Origin: Blautia sp.
GTDB lineage: Bacteria > Bacillota > Clostridia > Lachnospirales > Lachnospiraceae
Assembly (NCBI GenBank): GCA_017463155.1
Contig: JAFTPT010000017.1
Coordinates: 1 to 64,000 of the forward strand
Length of the DNA: 64,000 nt
Direction of reading: 5' to 3'
This document shows, piece by piece, positions 42,228 through 51,218 of this stretch. The first letter of the stretch is position 1. Every line of letters begins with the position of its first letter. A program made the position numbers and the translations under genes. The notes beneath the pieces are model-generated. The model was not told the DNA's origin and did no database searches. It saw only the letters and a list, made by a program, of their open reading frames with translations.

Positions 42228-42290
42228 AGCAAGAATTCGTAGCTAAATAGCAAGAATTACAGAGATAAGCATAGCAGCTTTTGCTATAGT
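42228..42290 (+). promoter_or_regulatory. AraC-type operator and promoter of the sugar operon
   Basis: Two copies of AGCAAGAATT (42228-42237 and 42249-42258) are 21 bp apart, two helical turns, as for AraC half-sites. They are followed by -10 TATAGT (42285-42290) with no acceptable -35 at the right distance, so the promoter should depend on an activator. The rest of this 343-bp divergent region shows no gene. Confidence 0.65.
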
Positions 42291-42346
42291 GAGTACAACG
42301 AATTTCACTCGTAACGCAAAATCATTTACGAAGGAGGATTTTTCAA

Positions 42347-43648
42347 ATGAAGAAAAAAATGCTCTCAATCCTGCTCAGCGCAGCACTCGCAGCCGGCTCT
42401 CTTGCAGCCATGGCAGTTCCGGCCTACGCAGAGGACGGCGAAGTCGAAGAGATCACCTGGATGTTCTGGGATGATCCGGCGGCTTCCACAGATACCATCT
42501 CCATCACCTTCGGCGAGACGATCGATCGTTTCAATGCCGATTATGAAGGCCAGTATCATGTAACCCCGATCACCACCACTCTTGAAGAGTATTACACACA
42601 GCTGAACGCACTGGTCGACGCAGACCAGACCCCCGATGTCTTCATCGTAAGCCCGGGCGCCAACCTGACCGACTATGTGACACCCGGAGTTGTCGCTCCG
42701 CTGAACGAGTATCTGGATGCCAACGACGGCGAGTGGAGAAGCCAGTTCTCCAGCGACGCGGTGTTTGACGGAGCCACCTATGACGACGGCAACATCTACG
42801 CAATGCCGCTGCACATCGCAGCTGCCTGCGTCTTCTACAACAAGGACATCTTCGCAGAAGCCGGCGTTGAAGTTCCGACCACCTATGACGAGCTGCTGGA
42901 TGTCTGCCAGAAGATCAAAGACGCCGGCTACACCCCCATCACCATCAGCGCCGGTACCGCATGGTGCCTGTCCATGCTGGCTGGTTACCTCTGCGACAGA
43001 GAAGGTGTTGACCTTGACGCTGTGAACAGCGGTGCAGAGAGCTGGAACAACGAAAAGTGCGTCGCTGCAGGCGAAAAGCTTCTTGAGCTCTCCCAGTATT
43101 TCCAGGAGACCGCTGCAGGCGATTCCAACGACGATGCTACCACCGCTTTCTACATGGGCGATGCTGCGATCCTGATCCAGGGCTCCTGGGCGATCGGCCA
43201 GATCAACGGCGGCAATCCGGACTTCGAGCCGAGTTGCGGCGTATTCCAGTTCCCGGCTATCGAGGGCGGCAACGATCCCAACAGGATCATCGCAAAATCC
43301 GACTCCCTGGCTATGTCCTCCACCACCCAGTATCCGGAAGCTTCCATCGCTCTGATGAAGTACTTCAGCGACGACACCACCCAGAAGGCCATCGCAGAAG
43401 TAGGCGGCAAGATCCCGGTTACCAACGTCGAGTTTGATCCGTCTGTTGCTCCCGCACAGCTCTCCGATGTTATGGATATCTTCGGAAATGCCTCCGGCGT
43501 CTTCGGATTCTACAATGAGTCCCTGGTCTCCTCCGATGCAGGTTCCGAATTCGACAACGAGATGGTCGCGATCTTCCAGGGCGAGAAGACTCCGGAAGAA
43601 GCCTTCCAGAGTGTTGAAGACTGGTATGCTGAGAACGGCTACAGATAA
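42347..43648 (+). CDS. Sugar ABC transporter substrate-binding protein
   Basis: A 433-residue exported protein of the SBP_bac_1 family. The signal peptide is MKKKMLSILLSAALAAGSLAAMAVPAYA; there is no lipobox Cys, which is unusual for a Gram-positive binding protein. The domain shows VEEITWMFWDDPAA at the mature start, ADQTPDVFIVSPGANL, and AMPLHIAAACVFYNKDIFAEAGVEVPTTYDELLDVCQKIKDAG, the typical hinge. AAGGAGG lies 8 bases before the ATG. Downstream permeases and GH3/GH43 genes suggest xylo-oligosaccharides as the ligand. Confidence 0.92.
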   Translation: MKKKMLSILLSAALAAGSLAAMAVPAYAEDGEVEEITWMFWDDPAASTDTISITFGETIDRFNADYEGQYHVTPITTTLEEYYTQLNALVDADQTPDVFIVSPGANLTDYVTPGVVAPLNEYLDANDGEWRSQFSSDAVFDGATYDDGNIYAMPLHIAAACVFYNKDIFAEAGVEVPTTYDELLDVCQKIKDAGYTPITISAGTAWCLSMLAGYLCDREGVDLDAVNSGAESWNNEKCVAAGEKLLELSQYFQETAAGDSNDDATTAFYMGDAAILIQGSWAIGQINGGNPDFEPSCGVFQFPAIEGGNDPNRIIAKSDSLAMSSTTQYPEASIALMKYFSDDTTQKAIAEVGGKIPVTNVEFDPSVAPAQLSDVMDIFGNASGVFGFYNESLVSSDAGSEFDNEMVAIFQGEKTPEEAFQSVEDWYAENGYR

Positions 43649-43665
43649 GTAACGCATTGATCCCG

Positions 43666-43703
43666 GGCGGGGCTGTCCTTTTCGGCAGTCCCGCCGATTT
43701 TTT
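43666..43703 (+). terminator. Intercistronic terminator after the binding-protein gene
   Basis: A 12-bp stem (GGCGGGGCTGTC with GGCAGTCCCGCC) and six T residues. Placed between binding protein and permeases, it would let the binding protein be made in excess by partial termination. Confidence 0.75.
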
Positions 43704-43733
43704 CGAAACAATATTTGTAAAAGGGGATTTCTC

Positions 43734-44648
43734 ATGGATAAACTATTGCGGAATAAAAAAGCGATCATTCTGTTCGTCGCACCGGCGTTCATCCTGTTCA
43801 CAGTAGTGCTGTTCGTGCCGATCATCACGTCCTTCTACTACGCGCTGTGTGACTATGACAAGGCTACCCGGAGCTACAACTTTATCGGACTGGGGAATTT
43901 CCAGAAAATGCTCCGGGATCCCACCATGCGGATCGCGCTCAAAAACTCCATGTTCTTCCTGGTGTTCTCCTGCGTATCGCAGCTGATCATGGGCCTGCTG
44001 CTCGCAGGTCTTCTGACCAACATCAAAAAAGGAAGAAACCTGTTCAAGAACGTCATTTACATGCCCTGTGTGCTGTCAAGCGCAGCTCTGGGTCTTCTGT
44101 GGGCCTTCCTGTTCCACGCGAAGGTCGGTATCAACAACCTCCTTGCCAACATGGGGATCATCGAAAGGGCCGCCAAGGGGCCGGCCTGGCTGTATTCGAT
44201 CACGGGCTTTATCACACTGCCCATGTGGGTCGTCGCCTTCGTCGCCCTGTGGCAGTACGTCGGCCAGTCGATGATGCTCTACATGGCGCAGATCTCCGGC
44301 ATCAGCAAATCGCTCTATGAGGCGTCCTACATCGACGGCGCCACCAAGGCAAAGGCCTTCCGCTACATCACGCTGCCGCTGATCAAGCCCATGGTCGGGA
44401 CCGCCATGAGCCTGAACGCCATCGGCTCGCTCAAATTCTTTGATCTGATCTACTCCATGCTGGGTGACAAGACCGAAAACCTCAAGATGGACGTACTGGC
44501 CACCTACCTGTACCGGACCGGTTTCTCCTCCAAGGGCGGAAACCACTACGGGTACGCGAGTGCCATCGGCGTCGTGCTGGTCGTCCTGTGCCTGCTGGCC
44601 ACGGCCATCATCAACCGTATCTTTAAGACCGAAAACTACGAGATGTAA
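43734..44648 (+). CDS. Sugar ABC transporter permease (MalF/UgpA type)
   Basis: A 304-residue permease with six predicted helices, from LFVAPAFILFTVVLFVPIITSFYYALCDYD. The EAA loop is EASYIDGATKAKAFRYITLPLIKP, the contact site for the ATPase. It belongs to the CUT1 family. The partner ATPase is not encoded in this operon, so a shared MsiK/UgpC-like ATPase elsewhere is likely. Gap to the second permease is 18 bp. Confidence 0.92.
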   Translation: MDKLLRNKKAIILFVAPAFILFTVVLFVPIITSFYYALCDYDKATRSYNFIGLGNFQKMLRDPTMRIALKNSMFFLVFSCVSQLIMGLLLAGLLTNIKKGRNLFKNVIYMPCVLSSAALGLLWAFLFHAKVGINNLLANMGIIERAAKGPAWLYSITGFITLPMWVVAFVALWQYVGQSMMLYMAQISGISKSLYEASYIDGATKAKAFRYITLPLIKPMVGTAMSLNAIGSLKFFDLIYSMLGDKTENLKMDVLATYLYRTGFSSKGGNHYGYASAIGVVLVVLCLLATAIINRIFKTENYEM

Positions 44649-44666
44649 GAAAGGAGTGGATGAAAA

Positions 44667-45506
44667 ATGACTGCAAACAAGAAAAAAGCAAAGCCCTCCA
44701 CCATCCTGATCTACGTCTTCTTCATATTCATGATGGTGATCTACATCGCACCGGTCCTCTGGATCGCGATGACCTCCGTCAAGACCAGAACGAACATCTA
44801 CAAGGATCCCTTCGGCTGGCCTGAATCCTTCCATTTCGAGAACTACGTCACGGCCTGGACGAAGGGCAAGCTCGGCATCGCCATGCTGAACTCCCTGTTC
44901 GTCTGCGTGATCACCCTGATCCTGACCATGCTGCTCGGCTCCATGGCCGCCTTCGCCATCGCAAGGCTCCGCTGGAAGCTGGCCAACGCCTTTATGGTGT
45001 ACATCCTGATCGGCATGATGATCCCGGTACACTGCGTCCTGATCCCTCTGTTCGTGCGTTTTGCCAACATCGGCCTCAGCAACAGCCTGATCGGCCTGAT
45101 ACTGCCTTACCTGACGTTCTCCCTGCCAACCTGTGTGTACATTATGACAGGGTTTTTCCGGAGCATGCCGAACGAGCTGATCGAGTCCGCCTGTATCGAC
45201 GGCTGCTCGATCTACAAGATCTTCTTCTCCATCGCTCTTCCGCTTGCGAGGACCGGCCTTTTTGTCACCGGCCTGATGTCCTTCATCGCCAACTGGAACG
45301 AGCTGCTGCTGGCGTTGGTCTTCATCTCCAACGACCTCAAGAAGACGCTCCCGGTCGCCCTGACCAAATTCGTCACGCCCTATCAGTCAAACTATGACCT
45401 GATGTTCCCGGCGATCATGATCGCCATCATCCCGACCATCGTTGTCTACACCTGCTTCAGCAACCAGATCGTCGACGGTCTGACCACCGGTGCGGTGAAG
45501 GGCTGA
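44667..45506 (+). CDS. Sugar ABC transporter permease (MalG/UgpE type)
   Basis: A 279-residue permease with six helices. The N-terminal VFFIFMMVIYIAPVLWIAMTSVKTRTNIYKDPFGWPESFHFENYVTAW is typical of CUT1 second subunits, as is the EAA loop ESACIDGCSIYKIFFSIALPLARTG. It pairs with the permease just upstream. AAAGGAG lies 12 bases before the ATG. Confidence 0.92.
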   Translation: MTANKKKAKPSTILIYVFFIFMMVIYIAPVLWIAMTSVKTRTNIYKDPFGWPESFHFENYVTAWTKGKLGIAMLNSLFVCVITLILTMLLGSMAAFAIARLRWKLANAFMVYILIGMMIPVHCVLIPLFVRFANIGLSNSLIGLILPYLTFSLPTCVYIMTGFFRSMPNELIESACIDGCSIYKIFFSIALPLARTGLFVTGLMSFIANWNELLLALVFISNDLKKTLPVALTKFVTPYQSNYDLMFPAIMIAIIPTIVVYTCFSNQIVDGLTTGAVKG

Positions 45507-45558
45507 TGCCGTTCGAGCCCCGGTACAGACTGTCCGGCAAGCATCCAGGAGGTTCACT

Positions 45559-47664
45559 ATGAACAGACAAGAAGCTGCAAAACGGGCGGAGGAGCTGGTC
45601 TCCCGTATGACGCTGGAGGAAAAAGCCAGCCAGCTCCGCTATGACGCACCGGCGATCCCGCGTCTCGGGATCCCGGCTTATAACTGGTGGAACGAAGGCC
45701 TGCACGGGGTAGCCCGGGCAGGACAGGCTTCCATGTTCCCGCAGGCCATCGGCCTCGGCGCCACCTTTGATCCTGCCCTGATCGGCGAGATCGCCGGCGT
45801 GATCGCCGAGGAAGGGCGCGCCAAGTATAATGCGTATGCCGCCAAAAATGACCGTGACATCTACAAAGGACTGACCTTCTGGTCCCCCAATGTCAATATT
45901 TTCCGTGATCCCCGCTGGGGAAGAGGTCACGAAACCTACGGCGAAGACCCCTGCCTCACAAGGGCACTCGGAACGTCCTTCGTAAAAGGCCTGCAGGGCG
46001 ACGGCGAGGTGATGAAAGCCGCCGCCTGTGCCAAGCATTTTGCCGTCCATTCGGGGCCGGAAGCTCTCCGCCATGAATTTGACGCACAGGCGACCAAAAA
46101 GGACATGACCGAGACCTACTTAAACGCCTTTGAAGGCCTTGTCAAGGACGCCCATGTCGAAGCCGTCATGGGTGCCTACAACCGGGTCAACGGGGAACCC
46201 AGCTGCGGGAGCCCTGCTCTTCAGCAGATCCTCCGCGGGGAATGGGGCTTCGAGGGACATTTTGTCTCTGACTGCTGGGCGATCCGCGATTTCCACGAGG
46301 GACACATGGTGACAAGCACCGCTCCGGAATCGGCTGCCCTGGCCATCAACAACGGCTGCGACCTGAACTGCGGCAATACCTACCTGCACATCCTGAAGGC
46401 GGTGGAAAAGGGGCTTGTCTCCGAAGAGACCATCACCCGGGCTGCGGTACGCCTGTATACCACGCGGTTCCTGCTCGGACTTTTTGACGAGACCGAATTC
46501 GACACGATCCCCTATTCCGTGGTGGAATCCGAGGAGCATCTCGCCTTATCCGAAAAGGCCGCTTCCGAAAGCTTTGTCCTTCTCAAAAACAACGGGATCC
46601 TGCCTCTCTCCAAAGAAAAGATCAGGACCCTCGGCATCGTCGGCCCCAATGCCGACAGCCGCGCTGCTCTCACCGGCAATTATCACGGCACCGCCTCCTG
46701 GTACATCACCGTGCAGGAAGGCCTGCAGGATTATCTGGCCGGCAGCGGGATCCGCGTCCTGACATCCGTGGGCTGCGACCTGTTCCGCAGCAAGACCGAG
46801 AACCTGGCCTTCGAGAACGACCGCCTTTCCGAGGCCGCCATCGTCTGTGACAACAGCGATGTGGTGATCCTCTGTGTGGGCCTCGACGAGACCCTGGAAG
46901 GCGAGGAAGGCGACACCGGCAACAGCTACGCCTCCGGCGACAAGAATGATCTTCTGCTGCCCGAGTCTCAGCGGAAGCTTTTGGAAGTCTGCAAGGCCTC
47001 CGGGAAACCCGTCGTGCTGTGCCTGCTGGCCGGCAGCGATATCGATCTCTCCTACGCATCCGAACACTTTGACGCGGTCCTGGTTCTCTGGTATCCCGGT
47101 TCCCGGGGCGGAAAAGCCTGCGCGAAGGTCCTCTTCGGCGAGGAGGAACCGGGCGGTAAGCTTCCGGTGACCTTCTATGAGACGCTCGAGGAGCTTCCGG
47201 ACTTCGAGGATTACAGCATGAAGGGCCGGACCTACCGCTACATGGAACACTCGGCCCAGTATCCCTTCGGATACGGGCTTGGTTACGGAAATATCGCGGT
47301 GACGGAAGCTTCGCTTGCCTCCTCTTCGGAAAAAGCCGGGGATGAAGGCGTGAAGGTCCGCGTGACCGTCTCAAACACAGGCAGCCGCTCCGCCACGGAC
47401 GTGGTACAGATCTATGTAAAGAATCTCGATTCTCCGCTCGCGCCGCCGAATCCGTGTCTCGCAGGCTTCCTGCGGGTCGATCTGGCCGCGGGAGAATCCC
47501 GTGAAGTCATCCTTCCTGTCCCGGAAAGAGCGTTTCTTGTCGTCGACGAGGAAGGAAAACGGATCAAGGACGGTGAACACTTTGCCATCTACGCCGGCAC
47601 CTGCCAGCCGGATGAAAAGAGCATCTCTTTGACCGGCAAACCGCCTGTAAGGATCATGTTATGA
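45559..47664 (+). CDS. Glycoside hydrolase family 3, probable beta-xylosidase
   Basis: A 701-residue GH3 enzyme without signal peptide, so cytosolic. The N-terminal (beta/alpha)8 domain has YNWWNEGLHGVARAG, FWSPNVNIFRDPRWGRGHETYGEDP, AAACAKHFAVHSGPE and the nucleophile Asp238 in GHFVSDCWAI. The second domain contains VGPNADSRAALTGNYHG and EGEEGD; a C-terminal fibronectin-like domain closes the protein. The NWWNEGLHGVA pattern is that of the xylosidase/arabinosidase branch. It should release xylose from imported xylo-oligosaccharides. AGGAGG precedes the ATG. Confidence 0.92.
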   Translation: MNRQEAAKRAEELVSRMTLEEKASQLRYDAPAIPRLGIPAYNWWNEGLHGVARAGQASMFPQAIGLGATFDPALIGEIAGVIAEEGRAKYNAYAAKNDRDIYKGLTFWSPNVNIFRDPRWGRGHETYGEDPCLTRALGTSFVKGLQGDGEVMKAAACAKHFAVHSGPEALRHEFDAQATKKDMTETYLNAFEGLVKDAHVEAVMGAYNRVNGEPSCGSPALQQILRGEWGFEGHFVSDCWAIRDFHEGHMVTSTAPESAALAINNGCDLNCGNTYLHILKAVEKGLVSEETITRAAVRLYTTRFLLGLFDETEFDTIPYSVVESEEHLALSEKAASESFVLLKNNGILPLSKEKIRTLGIVGPNADSRAALTGNYHGTASWYITVQEGLQDYLAGSGIRVLTSVGCDLFRSKTENLAFENDRLSEAAIVCDNSDVVILCVGLDETLEGEEGDTGNSYASGDKNDLLLPESQRKLLEVCKASGKPVVLCLLAGSDIDLSYASEHFDAVLVLWYPGSRGGKACAKVLFGEEEPGGKLPVTFYETLEELPDFEDYSMKGRTYRYMEHSAQYPFGYGLGYGNIAVTEASLASSSEKAGDEGVKVRVTVSNTGSRSATDVVQIYVKNLDSPLAPPNPCLAGFLRVDLAAGESREVILPVPERAFLVVDEEGKRIKDGEHFAIYAGTCQPDEKSISLTGKPPVRIML

Positions 47665-49328
47665 AAGTAAAGAATCCCATACTGCCGGGCTTTTACCCGG
47701 ATCCGTCCCTCATCCGTGTGGATGATGCCTACTACCTGGTCAACTCGACCTTCGCGTATTTTCCCGGCATCCCGGTGTTCCGAAGCCGCGACCTGTGCAC
47801 ATGGGAACAGATCGGAAATGTCATGGACCGTATGTCCCAGCTGCCTCTTGACGGCGTCAGGCATTCGGAAGGCCTCTACGCGCCGACCATCCGATATCAT
47901 GACGGTACCTTCTATGTGATCTGTACCAACGTGCATGGCGGCGGGAATTTTGTGGTGACGGCCACAGATCCGGCAGGACCCTGGTCCGAGCCCCATTATC
48001 TGCAGGAAGCCATCGGGATCGATCCGAGTCTCTATTTTGACGATGACGGCTCCTGCTGGTACATCGGCCAGCGCGAGAATTCCGCCGGCTACACCCACAA
48101 CGGGGACTGTGAGATCTGGATCCGCCGGCTCGACCTTGACACCTGGCATCTCACCGGCGAGGAATATGTGGTACTGTACGGCTTTGCCAAGATGGCGATC
48201 TGGCCCGAAGGGCCGCATATCTACAAAAAGGACGGCTGGTACTATATCATGCACGCCGAGGGCGGCACGGACATGGAGCATTCCATCATGTGCGCGCGAA
48301 GCCGCAACCTGACCGGCCCCTACGAATACGCCCTGTACAACCCGGTCTTTACCCACCGCCATATGGGCCGCTGGGCAAAGGTGACGTGCGTGGGACATTC
48401 CGATCTTTTTGACGACGGGCAGGGCAACTGGTACCTGGTGATGCTGGCCTGCCGGCCCACGGACGGACGGACGCTGCTCGGCCGCGAGACCTTCCTGGCC
48501 CGCGTGGAATGGGAAAACGACTGGCCCTTTGTCAACCCCGAAACCGGTATGCTGGAGGACGAAGTCCCGGTGGCGGACCCGCTGTCCGGAACTCCCTCCT
48601 TGCCATATACAGACACATCCTCCTATGAATGCGCTCACCTCCCGGAGAACAGGGACGGAGTCCTGCTCCTCTCCTATGATTTCTCCCGGGAGGCACGCGC
48701 ACTGCCGCTGAACCTTCTGCAGCTTCGGAATCCGGTCCCGGATACGGTCACGCTGCAGCCGGAAAAGGGCGTTCTTCGTTTGCGGCTGAATCCTTCCACG
48801 CTGAAGGACCAGGCTTCCCCCGCCTTTGCGGGCTTCCGCCAGCAGACAAAGCTCTGCACGGCCGAAACGGTCTTTACGCTCTCCGGTAACGGAGACGGGG
48901 AAGCAGCGGCGGGACTTGTGTACCTGCAGGACAACAACAATCACATCCGCCTCGAATACCACGAGAACGGCGCCGACAGCTGGATCCAGGCGGTCCGCTG
49001 CCTCCAGGGGGAGGATACGATCCTCGGACGGGTGCCGGCCGAAAAAGGCATGCTGTACGCCTTCCGCATCCACGTGCGGGATCTGCAGGCTGCCTGTGAG
49101 GTGAAAATGGCATCTGCCGGTGCGGATCCGGCTTCTCTTCTCTCTTCGGAGGATGGCTGGACGACGGCCGCCAAGGGGATCTCCCTCCGGTTCATGGGAA
49201 CCGAGGAAGCCCATCCCGAAAACATGTGCTGCTTTACCGGCACGGTGTTCGGCATGTACGGAACCGCAAAAAGCGCCGGAAATTACGCGGATTTTTACGT
49301 ATACCGGCAGCTTCCGCAAGGGCTTTAA
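47661..49328 (+). CDS. Glycoside hydrolase family 43, beta-xylosidase/arabinofuranosidase
   Basis: A 555-residue GH43 enzyme, cytosolic. The five-bladed propeller begins NPILPGFYPDPSLIRVDDAYYLVNSTFAYFPGIPVFRSRDL, with catalytic base Asp14. IDPSLYFDDDGSCWYIG holds the pKa-modulating Asp and WPEGPHIYKKDGWYYIMHAEGGT the acid Glu. Residues about 320-550 are the C-terminal concanavalin-like domain of GH43 xylosidases (SPAFAGFRQQTKLCTAETVF). Its ATG overlaps the GH3 stop (ATGA), so translation is coupled. Together the two enzymes would remove xylose and arabinose from short xylan fragments. Confidence 0.92.
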   Translation: MKVKNPILPGFYPDPSLIRVDDAYYLVNSTFAYFPGIPVFRSRDLCTWEQIGNVMDRMSQLPLDGVRHSEGLYAPTIRYHDGTFYVICTNVHGGGNFVVTATDPAGPWSEPHYLQEAIGIDPSLYFDDDGSCWYIGQRENSAGYTHNGDCEIWIRRLDLDTWHLTGEEYVVLYGFAKMAIWPEGPHIYKKDGWYYIMHAEGGTDMEHSIMCARSRNLTGPYEYALYNPVFTHRHMGRWAKVTCVGHSDLFDDGQGNWYLVMLACRPTDGRTLLGRETFLARVEWENDWPFVNPETGMLEDEVPVADPLSGTPSLPYTDTSSYECAHLPENRDGVLLLSYDFSREARALPLNLLQLRNPVPDTVTLQPEKGVLRLRLNPSTLKDQASPAFAGFRQQTKLCTAETVFTLSGNGDGEAAAGLVYLQDNNNHIRLEYHENGADSWIQAVRCLQGEDTILGRVPAEKGMLYAFRIHVRDLQAACEVKMASAGADPASLLSSEDGWTTAAKGISLRFMGTEEAHPENMCCFTGTVFGMYGTAKSAGNYADFYVYRQLPQGL

Positions 49329-49366
49329 CGGCTGTTTCGCAGGCAGCCGCAGTTTCCTGTTATTTT
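49329..49366 (+). terminator. Possible weak terminator of the sugar operon
   Basis: CGGCTG and CAGCCG (49329-49349) pair right after the GH43 stop, but the T-run (TATTTTTT) begins about 11 bases after the stem, so termination may be inefficient. Confidence 0.35.
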
Positions 49367-49379
49367 TTAAAAATACTAC

Positions 49380-49408
49380 TTGATTTTTTCATGCTCCTAT
49401 TATATAAT
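49380..49408 (+). promoter_or_regulatory. Promoter of the tRNA-Gln gene
   Basis: -35 TTGATT (49380-49385), 17-bp spacer, -10 TATAAT (49403-49408), 30 bp before the tRNA. Confidence 0.75.
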
Positions 49409-49437
49409 ATCACTTGTCGTTGAGAAACGGCATGTGA

Positions 49438-49509
49438 AGGGCTATCGCCAAATGGTAAGGCAACGGACTCTGACTCCGTCAGTTGGAGGTTCGAATCCTC
49501 CTAGCCCTG
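49438..49509 (+). tRNA. tRNA-Gln (anticodon CUG)
   Basis: A complete cloverleaf of 72 nt. The acceptor stem is AGGGCTA/TAGCCCT, with the weak A1-U72 pair usual in glutamine tRNAs, and G73 is the discriminator. D-stem is GCC/GGC, anticodon stem ACGGA/TCCGT with loop CTCTGAC (anticodon CTG), variable region of 5, T-stem GGAGG/CCTCC with loop TTCGAAT. CCA is not encoded. It stands alone with its own promoter and terminator. Confidence 0.95.
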
Positions 49510-49513
49510 CTAC

Positions 49514-49543
49514 AGGAGGTCTCCTTTGGGAGACCTCCTTTTT
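49514..49543 (+). terminator. Rho-independent terminator of the tRNA gene
   Basis: AGGAGGTCTCC and GGAGACCTCCT form a perfect 11-bp stem with a 4-base loop, followed by TTTT. Confidence 0.9.
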
Positions 49544-49613
49544 ACTATATGGAATCAGACAGTCACCATTGATCTCACGGGCGATCCAGCCCCAAAAGAA
49601 AAGAGGTACCACC

Positions 49614-51077
49614 ATGAGTGCTGACAATCTTACGCTGCTCACCGACCTTTATGAGCTGACCATGATGCAGGGGTATTTCAAGAACCCCTCCAGCCAGACC
49701 GTCGTGTTTGACATGTTTTACCGCACCAATCCCTGCGGAGGCGCCTTCGCGATCTGCGCAGGCCTTCAGCAGATGGTCGACTATATCAAAAACCTGCGGT
49801 TTTCCGACAAGGATGTCGAATACCTGCGGTCTCTTCACATCTTCGAGGAGGATTTTCTTCAGTATTTAAGTAATTTCCGCTTCAGCGGCGATATCTACGC
49901 CATCCCGGAGGGCACCGTCGTCTTCCCGCGGGAGCCTCTTGTCAAGGTGATCGCTCCTATCATGGAGGCGCAGCTGGTGGAGACCGCCATCCTGAACATC
50001 ATCAACCATCAGAGCCTGATCGCCACCAAAGCTGCCAGGGTCTGTTTTGCGGCCAAGGGCGATCCAGTCATGGAATTCGGCCTTCGCAGGGCGCAGGGCC
50101 CAGATGCAGGCATCTACGGCGCCAGAGCGGCTGTGATCGCGGGCTGTGCCGGTACCTCCAACGTGCTGACCGGCCAGATGTTCGACGTGCCGGTGCTGGG
50201 CACCCACGCCCACAGCTGGATCATGAGCTTCCCGGACGAATACACGGCCTTCAAGACCTACGCGAGGCTGTACCCCAATTCCTGCACGCTCCTGGTGGAC
50301 ACCTACGACGTGCTGAAGTCCGGCGTCCCGAATGCGATCCGCGTCTTTGAAGAGATGCGGGAGGAAGGCATTCCGCTGACCCGCTACGGCATCCGCATCG
50401 ACTCCGGCGACCTGGCCTACCTTTCCAAGGAAGCCTACAAGATGCTTTCCGCCGCCGGCTTTGACGACGCCATCATCTCCGCCTCCAGCGACCTGGACGA
50501 GTACCTGATCGAAAGCCTGAAGGCCCAGGACGCCCGGATCAATTCCTGGGGCGTCGGCACGCGGCTCATCACCGTCGCGGACAATCCCGCGTTCGGCGGC
50601 GTCTACAAGCTCGCGGCCGTCAAGGATGAGAGCACAGGTGAATTCATCCCCAAGATCAAGCTCTCGGAGAACACGGAAAAGGTCACCAATCCCGGCAACA
50701 AAACCGTCTACCGGATCTACAGCAAGACCACCGGAAAGATCAAGGCCGATCTGATCTGCCTGGCGGACGAACACTTTGATCCCGAGGAGACCATGATCGT
50801 CTTCGACCCGATCGACACATGGAAAAAGACCAAGATCCTCGGCGGCACGTATGATATACGCGAGCTGCTGGTCCCGGTCTTCAAGAACGGCGAATGTGTC
50901 TACGAATCTCCCTCCGTCATGGAGCTGCAGGCCATCTGCAAAAAGGAGCAGGCGACGCTGTGGGATGAATCCCGCCGCTTCCACAACCCCCAGAAGGTCT
51001 ATGTGGATCTGTCGCAGAAACTGTATGACATGAAAAACGAACTGTTGGAAGAAATGAGTGAACAAAATCTAATTTAA
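49614..51077 (+). CDS. pncB: Nicotinate phosphoribosyltransferase
   Basis: A 487-residue enzyme of NAD salvage that joins nicotinate and PRPP with ATP hydrolysis. The N-terminus LLTDLYELTMMQGYF is diagnostic, as are EFGLRRAQGPDAG, VLGTHAHSWIMSFPDE (with the His phosphorylated in the reaction), LLVDTYD, and GIRIDSGDLAYLSKE. GAGG stands 8 bases before the ATG at 49614; the longer open frame runs through the tRNA and is not real. It stands alone. Its TAA stop falls inside the end of the dispersed repeat at 51.1 kb. Confidence 0.95.
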   Translation: MSADNLTLLTDLYELTMMQGYFKNPSSQTVVFDMFYRTNPCGGAFAICAGLQQMVDYIKNLRFSDKDVEYLRSLHIFEEDFLQYLSNFRFSGDIYAIPEGTVVFPREPLVKVIAPIMEAQLVETAILNIINHQSLIATKAARVCFAAKGDPVMEFGLRRAQGPDAGIYGARAAVIAGCAGTSNVLTGQMFDVPVLGTHAHSWIMSFPDEYTAFKTYARLYPNSCTLLVDTYDVLKSGVPNAIRVFEEMREEGIPLTRYGIRIDSGDLAYLSKEAYKMLSAAGFDDAIISASSDLDEYLIESLKAQDARINSWGVGTRLITVADNPAFGGVYKLAAVKDESTGEFIPKIKLSENTEKVTNPGNKTVYRIYSKTTGKIKADLICLADEHFDPEETMIVFDPIDTWKKTKILGGTYDIRELLVPVFKNGECVYESPSVMELQAICKKEQATLWDESRRFHNPQKVYVDLSQKLYDMKNELLEEMSEQNLI

Positions 51078-51206
51078 GGTATTAAATGGGGGCTCGCTTG
51101 CATGCCGCTTGGGAGGGGGACGAGATATGTGGCTGCTCGGGACACGTTTGTCTCTGTATCCTTCCCCCAACGCGGCAGGCTGCGCTCGCTGTAGATCTCA
51201 GCTGTG
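51070..51206 (+). repeat. Dispersed repeat, short copy (A)
   Basis: About 137 bp that match, in inverted orientation, both ends of the 305-bp repeat at 60595-60899. Shared blocks include GGGGCTCGCTTGC, CGAGATATGTGGCTGCTCGG and CCCCCAACGCGGCAGGCTGC, then GATCTCAGCTGT. About 180 bp present in the long copy are missing between two TCTC motifs. No gene is seen in it. Beginning AATTTAAGG, it supplies the pncB stop codon. Confidence 0.85.
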
Positions 51207-51218
51207 AGCGATCCTACA

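Noticed and set aside
49380..49613. N-terminal extension of nicotinate phosphoribosyltransferase
   Set aside because: The extension reads through the tRNA-Gln gene and its terminator; the ATG at 49614 has a ribosome-binding site and the family N-terminus.
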